NCBI RefSeq assembly: GCF_001590965.1
Contig: NZ_BCTW01000009.1
Location: 124,001 to 188,000, forward strand
Length of the DNA: 64,000 bases
Origin: Novosphingobium lentum NBRC 107847
GTDB taxonomy: Bacteria > Pseudomonadota > Alphaproteobacteria > Sphingomonadales > Sphingomonadaceae
Direction of reading: 5' to 3'
The translations under genes were made by a program, and so were the position numbers. The notes under the pieces are model-generated. The model made no database searches and was not told the DNA's origin. It worked only from the letters and a program-made list of their open reading frames with translations. Shown in pieces: positions 58,452 through 64,000 of this stretch (positions are counted from its first letter, which is position 1; the number at the start of each line of letters is the position of its first letter).

Positions 58452-60584
58452 CTATTCGGCGGCGATCAGGTCGGACGCGTCCTCGTCGGCCTCGACCACG
58501 TCGTCATCGTCACCTGCGAGGAAGTCCGGCAGCGCCTCGGCGTCACCGGCGTCACCGCCCTCAGGCTGATCGACAACATCAGCAAGACGCAGCGGTTCGG
58601 GCAGCCAGCCGCTGTCGGCCAGCAGCCGTTCGGCCTCCTTGGCCATGTCGCCCTTCTTCAGATGGTCGATGAGCTGCGCGGCCTGTTCGCCCTTCGCCTC
58701 GCGAACCGCTTCGAGGATGCGCGGCTTGGTCACGCGATTGAGGTAGTTGCCGAAGGTCGGACGCCAGCCGGCCTCCACCATGTCGAGCCCGGTCGCGCGG
58801 GTCAGGCGGTCGGCCTGGGCCAGCCGCATGTCGAGCGTATGCTGCGAAACGCCGCTGGAGCTGTGCGGATTCGGCCGCTCGTAGAGAGCGTTGACGCCGT
58901 AGCTGACGCAGTGCGCCAACAGCGCCAATCGGCTGGCGTCGTCGAGGCCTGCCAGCCAATCCCAGAGCGCGTCGTCGTCTTTCGGGATGTCAGCGGCCCA
59001 GGCGTCGTGCCGCTCTTGCACCGCCCGCGCGGACGGGCTGTCCGCCAGACTCTCGTCCTGTGCGGGGAAGTAGATGTGCTTCACCCCCGCTTCCATGGCG
59101 CCGTTATACATGCGGGTCATGAACCGGTCCGAGACGAGCTTGTGGAGCAGCGCCGTCATGGCGACGTGCGGGTTGTTCGCGACGGCGTCGCGCAGCGCGA
59201 GCGTGCGGTAGGCGGTCAGCTCGATAACGAGGCGTTCGGGCAGCGGCTTGATGGCGTCGTCTTCGTCGTCATCTTCCGGCTCGGAGGGCTGGCCGCCGAT
59301 GGTGATGACCGCACGCTGCACGGTCGGGCCGGCGGGTTGGCCCGATACGCTATCGACCTCCCGCCCGCTGTCACCGTCGCCGTTGACCGGGATGGCCGGA
59401 ACGTCTTCAGGACGGACAAATCCGCGATCGACCGTGAGCGAGCCGTTGGCGTCGATGCTAACGAACACGCCGGCGATGGCGATATCGGCCGACTCGTAGT
59501 GAACCGGGCGATCCTCGAAATTCGCGAGCGCGGTCTCGATTTCGCCCAGACGCTGATCCACCTCGTCCGGCAGTTCGTCGGCGTCCTGATACTCGGCTTC
59601 CAGCTTCGCCATCTCGGCGTTCAGCGCGTCGATGGTCGCCTGCTCGTCCGCCGTGATATCCAGCGGCGTGCCGGTGATCTCCTGCAGGCCGCGTGCGGCA
59701 TCATACGGGAAGCTGACGGCCACCTCGATCCACTTCCAGCCTTCGGCCGCGATCGTCTCGGCTTCGGCCTTCAGCTTGTCGCCAACGAGGCGGTCGAGAA
59801 GGCCTACGTCCTGCAGCCAGCCGCCATCGTCGGACTGGAACAGGTCGCGCATGACGATGCCGCCCGCCGCCTCATAGGCCTCGATGCCGACGAAGACGGC
59901 ACGCTTGTCGGAAGCGCGCACCGTCGTCTCGGTCAGCATACGCCGGATCTGATAGGGCTCCTTGGACCAGGCGTCCTTGATCGCGTTCCAGACCTGCTGG
60001 TGGCGCACATGGTCGTCGGAGACCGTGAACGCCATGAGCTGCTCCAGCGTCATGCCATCCTCGGCATAAACGTCGAGCAGCGCCTGAGAGACCGAGGCGA
60101 GCCGCAGCCGCTGTTTCACGACATTGACCGGCACGAAGAACGCCGCAGCGATTTCCTCCTCGGTCATGCCGTTGGCGCGCATGTCCTGGAAGGCGCGGAA
60201 TTGATCGAGCGGATGAAGCGGAGCGCGCTCGATATTCTCCGCGAGCGAGACTTCCTCGGCGAGGATATCGCTGTCGCGGTCTCGAACGACACAGGGCACC
60301 GGCGCGATTTTGGCGAGGCGCTTCTGCTTGACCAGTAGTTCGAGGGCACGGAAGCGCCGGCCACCGGCCGGAACCTCGAACATGCCGGTCTCCACGCCTT
60401 CGGCATCAACGACGGGCTGGACGCTGAGGCTCTGGATCAGGCCGCGACGCGCGATCGAGGCCGCGAGGTCATCGATCGAGACGCCGGCCTTTACACGCCG
60501 GACGTTGGACTGGGACAGGACCAGCTTGTTGAAAGGGATGTCGCGCGAGGACGACAGGGTGATCTTCTGAACGGCAGTAGCCAT
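58452..60584 (-). CDS. Large ParB/Spo0J-like DNA-binding protein
   Basis: A 710-residue protein. The N-terminal ParB domain shows FNKLVLSQSNVRRVKAGVSI, LIQSLSVQPVVDAEG, FEVPAGGRRFRALELLVKQK and then EVSLAENIERAPLHPLDQFR, the nuclease/CTPase box of ParB. An HTH follows (MTEEEIAAAFFVPVNVVKQR). The long C-terminal part (about residues 200-710) has two acidic linkers and an unknown helical region. Such large ParB-like proteins are typical of maintenance modules but their role is not settled. The start at 60584 lies after a 40-bp leader hairpin. Confidence 0.9.
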   Translation of the reverse strand: MATAVQKITLSSSRDIPFNKLVLSQSNVRRVKAGVSIDDLAASIARRGLIQSLSVQPVVDAEGVETGMFEVPAGGRRFRALELLVKQKRLAKIAPVPCVVRDRDSDILAEEVSLAENIERAPLHPLDQFRAFQDMRANGMTEEEIAAAFFVPVNVVKQRLRLASVSQALLDVYAEDGMTLEQLMAFTVSDDHVRHQQVWNAIKDAWSKEPYQIRRMLTETTVRASDKRAVFVGIEAYEAAGGIVMRDLFQSDDGGWLQDVGLLDRLVGDKLKAEAETIAAEGWKWIEVAVSFPYDAARGLQEITGTPLDITADEQATIDALNAEMAKLEAEYQDADELPDEVDQRLGEIETALANFEDRPVHYESADIAIAGVFVSIDANGSLTVDRGFVRPEDVPAIPVNGDGDSGREVDSVSGQPAGPTVQRAVITIGGQPSEPEDDDEDDAIKPLPERLVIELTAYRTLALRDAVANNPHVAMTALLHKLVSDRFMTRMYNGAMEAGVKHIYFPAQDESLADSPSARAVQERHDAWAADIPKDDDALWDWLAGLDDASRLALLAHCVSYGVNALYERPNPHSSSGVSQHTLDMRLAQADRLTRATGLDMVEAGWRPTFGNYLNRVTKPRILEAVREAKGEQAAQLIDHLKKGDMAKEAERLLADSGWLPEPLRLADVVDQPEGGDAGDAEALPDFLAGDDDDVVEADEDASDLIAAE

Positions 60585-60599
60585 CGGGGTAGTCTCCGC

Positions 60600-60639
60600 G
60601 ACGGGCGCCGAGAGACTCTCTCTCAGCCCTAAACCCGTC
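60600..60639 (-). promoter_or_regulatory. 40-bp leader hairpin of the ParB-like gene
   Basis: On the minus strand GACGGG (start) pairs with CCCGTC (end), enclosing AGGGCT and an inner GAGAGA-GAG-TCTCTC stem. The same 40-bp layout, with different but still paired inner-stem bases, precedes the DUF932 gene. Confidence 0.75.
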
Positions 60640-60711
60640 ACGAAGCGAAGCGCCGCCCTCTTCCTCTAAAGGGGGCAGCGCCAGGCAACGGAATTGGGAC
60701 ACGCGGAAGCG

Positions 60712-60749
60712 CAAAGCCGGAAACACGGAAAACCGCATTTCCGGCTTTG
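60712..60749 (-). terminator. 12-bp stem hairpin after the DUF932 gene
   Basis: CAAAGCCGGAAA and TTTCCGGCTTTG form a perfect 12-bp stem around a 14-base loop, seven bases after the DUF932 stop. It may terminate that transcript. Its loop and inner arm share 17 bp with a site inside the SNO gene. Confidence 0.68.
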
Positions 60750-60755
60750 CTGAGG

Positions 60756-61952
60756 TCAGGCGGCTCGATCGAGCAGCTTCTTCGCCTTGCCCTCCATGTC
60801 GAGGCGAGCGTCCTGGTGCGGCTTGTCGCGCGCGACGGCGGTGATGCCCTGCACGAAATCGAAGATACTCTCGGGCGGGCGACCTTCCTCGGCGAGCACC
60901 GTGTCGATGATCTTGCCGGTCTCGGCCTTCGAGAAGCCGCGGCGGCGCAGGAAGTCGGTACGATCCTCATCGGTGCGCGCCACGATCCGCTCGCGGGCCA
61001 TCTTGATGCCGTTGACGAAAGGCAGGGCTGAGGAATTGGCGAAGTTCGCCAGTGCCGGTGCGGCCTCATGGGCAAAGCGGTTGGCGGCATATTTGGAGTG
61101 GCGGATGGTGATCTCCTCGAAATCCTCCACGCCCCAGAGATTCCGGTTCTGGCAAACCGCGCGCAGATAGAAGCTCGCCATGCCGAGCGTCTTGGCGCCG
61201 ACCTCCGAGTTCCAGCAGTAGAAGCCCCGGAAGTAGAGGTCGGGCGAGCCATCCGGCAGACGGCCGGCCTCGATCGGGTTCAGATCATCGACCAGAAACA
61301 GGAAGACATCGCGGTCCGAGGCATAAAGCGTCGTCGTATCCTTGGTGATGTCGACGCGCGGATTGTAAATGCCGGTCGACCAGTCCAGCACGCCGGGCAC
61401 TTTCCAGCGCGTGTCACCGGTGCCGTTGCCGGCGATGCGCTGCACGGCCTCGACCAGTTCGTAGTCGTAGATACGGCCGTAGTCCGGGCCGGTGACGGCG
61501 CGCAGTTCGATGCGGCCGTTATCGGTTTCCAGGGTCTTAATCTGCTCGGCCCGATTGGACGTCAGGCCATATTGCAGGTTGATCGCGGCGAGCGGTGCAG
61601 GGAGTTGGCGTAGATAGGCGGCCGGCGCGCCGACCAGGCTGGCCAGTTGGCCGAAGCTCCAATGGGTTGGGGCGATGGGCGTATCCGTGCCTGGCAGGAT
61701 GAGCGCCAACCGCTCCGGGTCGCTGCGGTTCGCCTCCACATGGATGAGCGCGCTTTCCACCACGCGCGTCCGGCTGTGGTCGGCACGGTCGCGAACAGCC
61801 CGAGCCAACTCGGATAGAGAAAGGTAGCGCTCGTCGGCCGGGCGCGAAAACCATTCGGACGAAACGCGGCCGATCCGCTCGCCGCGGCCGACATCAACCT
61901 TGTAGCCGCCGCTGGTGTCGCGGCGCGCGTCGAGAACTGAAACCTGGGTCAT
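60756..61952 (-). CDS. DUF932 protein
   Basis: A 398-residue protein of the DUF932 family (phage/plasmid-like protein, related to LGT_TIGR03299). Conserved segments: HWSFGQLASLVGAPAAYLRQ, LRAVTGPDYGRIYDYELVEA, YASDRDVFLFLVDDLNPIEA, FRGFYCWNSEVGAKTLGMAS and RAVCQNRNLWGVEDFEEITI. Function unknown, but it is a constant member of conjugative-element maintenance modules. The ATG at 61952 is preferred over 61967 because GGAG lies between. The leader hairpin at 61968 precedes the ribosome site. Confidence 0.92.
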   Translation of the reverse strand: MTQVSVLDARRDTSGGYKVDVGRGERIGRVSSEWFSRPADERYLSLSELARAVRDRADHSRTRVVESALIHVEANRSDPERLALILPGTDTPIAPTHWSFGQLASLVGAPAAYLRQLPAPLAAINLQYGLTSNRAEQIKTLETDNGRIELRAVTGPDYGRIYDYELVEAVQRIAGNGTGDTRWKVPGVLDWSTGIYNPRVDITKDTTTLYASDRDVFLFLVDDLNPIEAGRLPDGSPDLYFRGFYCWNSEVGAKTLGMASFYLRAVCQNRNLWGVEDFEEITIRHSKYAANRFAHEAAPALANFANSSALPFVNGIKMARERIVARTDEDRTDFLRRRGFSKAETGKIIDTVLAEEGRPPESIFDFVQGITAVARDKPHQDARLDMEGKAKKLLDRAA

Positions 61953-61967
61953 GGGACAAATCTCCAT

Positions 61968-62007
61968 GACGGGCGCCGGAGACCTCTTCTCCAGCCCTCA
62001 ACCCGTC
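61968..62007 (-). promoter_or_regulatory. 40-bp leader hairpin of the DUF932 gene
   Basis: Outer GACGGG/CCCGTC stem and inner GGAGA-AGAGG-TCTCC stem on the minus strand, exactly 40 bp as in the ParB-like leader. Its 3' arm ends just before the ATG/GGAG region that starts the gene. Confidence 0.75.
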
Positions 62008-62173
62008 ACGGAAAATCCCTCCGCACTCTCACTCTCGGGGGGCGTTGCGGGGTCTCCCCGCAGAAGGGGTCGGACGAGACGCTAGGCTCGGCCGCAGGGG
62101 AAGGCTTTCCCCTCATCAAAGCGAAGTTTAACTCGAATTTTAGTATATCAATTACGCCGCCATTTACCGGGCA

Positions 62174-62188
62174 CGGCTATTATAGTCG
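62174..62188. promoter_or_regulatory. Palindromic operator CGGCTAT-T-ATAGTCG
   Basis: Matches the perfect palindrome at 46935 except for one arm base and the central base. It lies 15 bp upstream of the GGDEF-EAL start and in the promoter region of the divergent DUF932 gene. Confidence 0.65.
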
Positions 62189-62203
62189 CACCTCTCGTCA
62201 AGT

Positions 62204-64000
62204 ATGTTGTCAGGCGGATCTTCTTTGCTGCGCATCCAGAATGAAATACTCCGGATGATCGCAAACGGCGAACCGCTGACGGATACGGCGCGGCGGATCT
62301 GTGAACTCGTCGAAACTCAACTTCCGGGCACCGTCTGTTCGATCTTAACCGTCGACCGAGCAGGCCTGCTTCATCCCTTGGCGGCTCCCAGTCTTCCAGA
62401 CGACTATTCCGCCGCGCTCGACGGCATGGTCATCGGCCCCGAAGTCGGCGCCTGTGGAACTGCTGCGTATCTTCGGCAGACCGTGGTGATCGAGGACATG
62501 GCCATCGACCCGCGCTGTGCGAAGTTTGCATCGCGTCTCGATGGTCTCGGCGTGACAGCCTGTTGGTCCATGCCGATCGTGAATGACGAAGGCAATGCGG
62601 TCGCGGTTCTGGGGCTCTATCACCGCGACGCGCACGTGCCCGACAGCACGGAACGGGCGTTGGCCGAGGCCTGCGTGGACCCCTGCACAATCGCACTTCG
62701 TCGCAACGAACGGATTGCGGCCCGGGAGCGGCGGGCGAATATCGACGCCTTGACTGGCCTGCCAAACCGGTCGGCCTTCGAGGCGGCGATGGCGAACATT
62801 CCCTGCGACGATGTCGGTTCGTGGGGGCTGTTCATCCTCGATCTGGACAATCTGAAGGTCGTGAACGACACGTTCGGCCACCTCGCTGGCGATGCGCTGA
62901 TCCGGACCGCAGCGAGCCGCATCGCGCGCGTAATGGCGCCGGACATCACGTTCCGGCTTGGCGGCGATGAATTCGCCGTCGTCATGCAGGCGCCGGACGT
63001 GCTTAGCGATCTCGACGCGGCCGCAGCACGCATTTTCGCGGCGCTCGAGTTGCCGGCGCCGTGCGCTGGCCACATGGTGGTGCCGCGCGCGACGATCGGG
63101 GGAGCTGTGCTCGCGAAGGCTGAAGCGACGGCAATGGCCGTGAGCGAAGCCGCCGATTTTGCGCTTTACCACGCCAAGGAGACCGGACGCGGCGGCTTCG
63201 TGCGCTATTGGCCGGGCATCGGTAGTCGCATCACGCGGAGGCGGGATGCCATTCGAGATGTTGCCGAGGCGCTAAAGGACGATCGTATCGAGGCGCACTA
63301 CCAGCCCGTGGTGCGCTTGGACACCGGCGAGATCATCGGTCTCGAGGCGCTTTGCAGAATGCGCACGGTCGAAGGTGAACTGATCACCGCTAGCGACTTC
63401 TATGAGGCGACGACAGACGCCCATGTCGCCGCAGAACTGACAGAACGGATGCTGGCCGCCGTAGCCGGAGATATCCGCCGTTGGCTGGATGGTGGAATTC
63501 CGGTCCAGCATGTCGGTATCAATGTTTCGATGGCCGATTTCTACACGGGCAGCGTGGCGAGAAAGCTTCAGGCCGCGTTCGGGCGCGCCGGTGTCTCGCT
63601 GAACCACATCATCCTTGAGGTGAGCGAAGACGTGTATTTCGGGCGACGTGACCGTGTTGTCGCGAAGGAGATCGAGTCTCTGCGCGCGGCTGGCGTGCTC
63701 GTCGCGCTCGACGATTTCGGAACCGGCTACGCATCGCTCACACATTTGCTGAACGTGCCGGTCGACATCATCAAGATCGACCAGGCGTTCGTTGCCCGGC
63801 TATGGCCAGATGACGCCAGCATGGTGATCGTTGAGGGCCTCATCGAGATCGCGCGCCGCCTGGACATTCGCGTGGTCGCCGAGGGCATCGAGACGGAAGT
63901 GCAGGCTAGCCAGCTTTGGGCGATGGGCTGCCAGCTTGGGCAGGGCTTTGCCTTTTCTCGCGCGGTAGGCAGCAAGGATATAGAGACGCTGCTGCGCAGA
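62204..64000 (+). CDS. GAF-GGDEF-EAL cyclic-di-GMP enzyme (cut by window edge)
   Basis: A cytosolic c-di-GMP signalling protein; 599 codons are visible and the 3' end is outside. The N-terminal GAF domain includes GMVIGPEVGACGTAAYLRQT and ITAC-like sequence (GVTACWSMPIVNDEGN). GGDEF is intact at residues 253-257 (FRLGGDEFAVVMQ), without the RxxD inhibitory site. EAL is intact at 381-383 (VGLEAL-type LEALCRM), with DDFGTGYASLTHL and VAEGIET further on. So it could both make and break c-di-GMP. The ATG at 62204 is the only start before an in-frame stop; its ribosome site is weak. Such genes at the edge of conjugative modules may link transfer to biofilm state. Confidence 0.93.
   Translation, partial: MLSGGSSLLRIQNEILRMIANGEPLTDTARRICELVETQLPGTVCSILTVDRAGLLHPLAAPSLPDDYSAALDGMVIGPEVGACGTAAYLRQTVVIEDMAIDPRCAKFASRLDGLGVTACWSMPIVNDEGNAVAVLGLYHRDAHVPDSTERALAEACVDPCTIALRRNERIAARERRANIDALTGLPNRSAFEAAMANIPCDDVGSWGLFILDLDNLKVVNDTFGHLAGDALIRTAASRIARVMAPDITFRLGGDEFAVVMQAPDVLSDLDAAAARIFAALELPAPCAGHMVVPRATIGGAVLAKAEATAMAVSEAADFALYHAKETGRGGFVRYWPGIGSRITRRRDAIRDVAEALKDDRIEAHYQPVVRLDTGEIIGLEALCRMRTVEGELITASDFYEATTDAHVAAELTERMLAAVAGDIRRWLDGGIPVQHVGINVSMADFYTGSVARKLQAAFGRAGVSLNHIILEVSEDVYFGRRDRVVAKEIESLRAAGVLVALDDFGTGYASLTHLLNVPVDIIKIDQAFVARLWPDDASMVIVEGLIEIARRLDIRVVAEGIETEVQASQLWAMGCQLGQGFAFSRAVGSKDIETLLRR

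Noticed and set aside
58662..60338. 558-codon plus-strand ORF over the ParB-like gene
   Set aside because: Antisense shadow; no known motifs.
1..64000. tRNA, rRNA, transposase, integrase and CRISPR arrays
   Set aside because: None was recognised by reading. The visible mobile functions are conjugative, and the integrase is expected beyond the right end.

Overview
The window is high-GC DNA from an alphaproteobacterium, most likely a sphingomonad (Novosphingobium, Sphingobium or Sphingomonas type). The evidence is the protein families present, the style of the conjugation and maintenance genes, and the flanking chromosomal genes. No rRNA or tRNA was recognised, so the genus is inference.

1-5.6 kb looks chromosomal. 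It holds the start of purB, two paralogous small proteins with a Tat-like leader, an ACS-family MFS transporter, a secreted subtilisin-like protease, a small membrane protein and the 3' remnant of radC. RadC is cut just before its metal-binding HNHPSG motif, and an excisionase-like HTH gene follows. I take this as the left edge of an integrated mobile element, which runs off the right end of the window; no integrase is visible.

5.6-24.2 kb is cargo. A run of eight same-strand genes (13165 down to 6165) encodes an EmrA/EmrB-type pump, an OprM/NodT outer-membrane factor, an orphan SdhC, a 47-residue membrane peptide and three TetR-related proteins, one of them an unusual chimera. Two copies of a GGTAA-N6-TTACC operator separate it from a divergent TetR gene. 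A second TetR gene, an SPW-repeat membrane protein, a DUF3159 membrane protein, a multicopper oxidase and a LysR follow. Then come a pseudo-amidase lacking the catalytic residues, a DoxX-like protein, a MipA/OmpV protein, a FAD monooxygenase and another LysR.

24.2-43 kb is the conjugation module: trbBCDEJ-trbK-LFGI plus a DUF2274 gene, traG with its ribbon-helix-helix partner, a DUF3363 relaxase, a candidate oriT, a lytic transglycosylase, a DUF736 gene, the TraF peptidase and a DUF2840 gene. A second small cargo (LysR, MAPEG, WrbA) splits the usual traG-copG-trbB order.

43-64 kb is the replication and maintenance module. It has a ParG-like protein, ParA, iterons, RepA, HTH/DUF2285/XRE regulators (one frameshifted), a second DUF736, small membrane proteins, a flavin reductase, DUF2493, a Toprim primase-like protein, a 1439-residue strawberry-notch helicase/methylase, an ArdB/KlcA antirestriction protein, several uncharacterised genes, a large ParB-like protein, DUF932 and a partial GAF-GGDEF-EAL protein.

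The most notable new signals lie in this last module. Several genes have their own structured leader hairpins, including a 40-bp pair whose inner stems differ in a compensating way, and many are followed by terminators. A 15-bp palindrome recurs upstream of the XRE gene and between the DUF932 and GGDEF-EAL genes. A perfect 20-bp palindrome covers the XRE start codon. Together these suggest a dedicated, partly RNA-level regulon for element maintenance.
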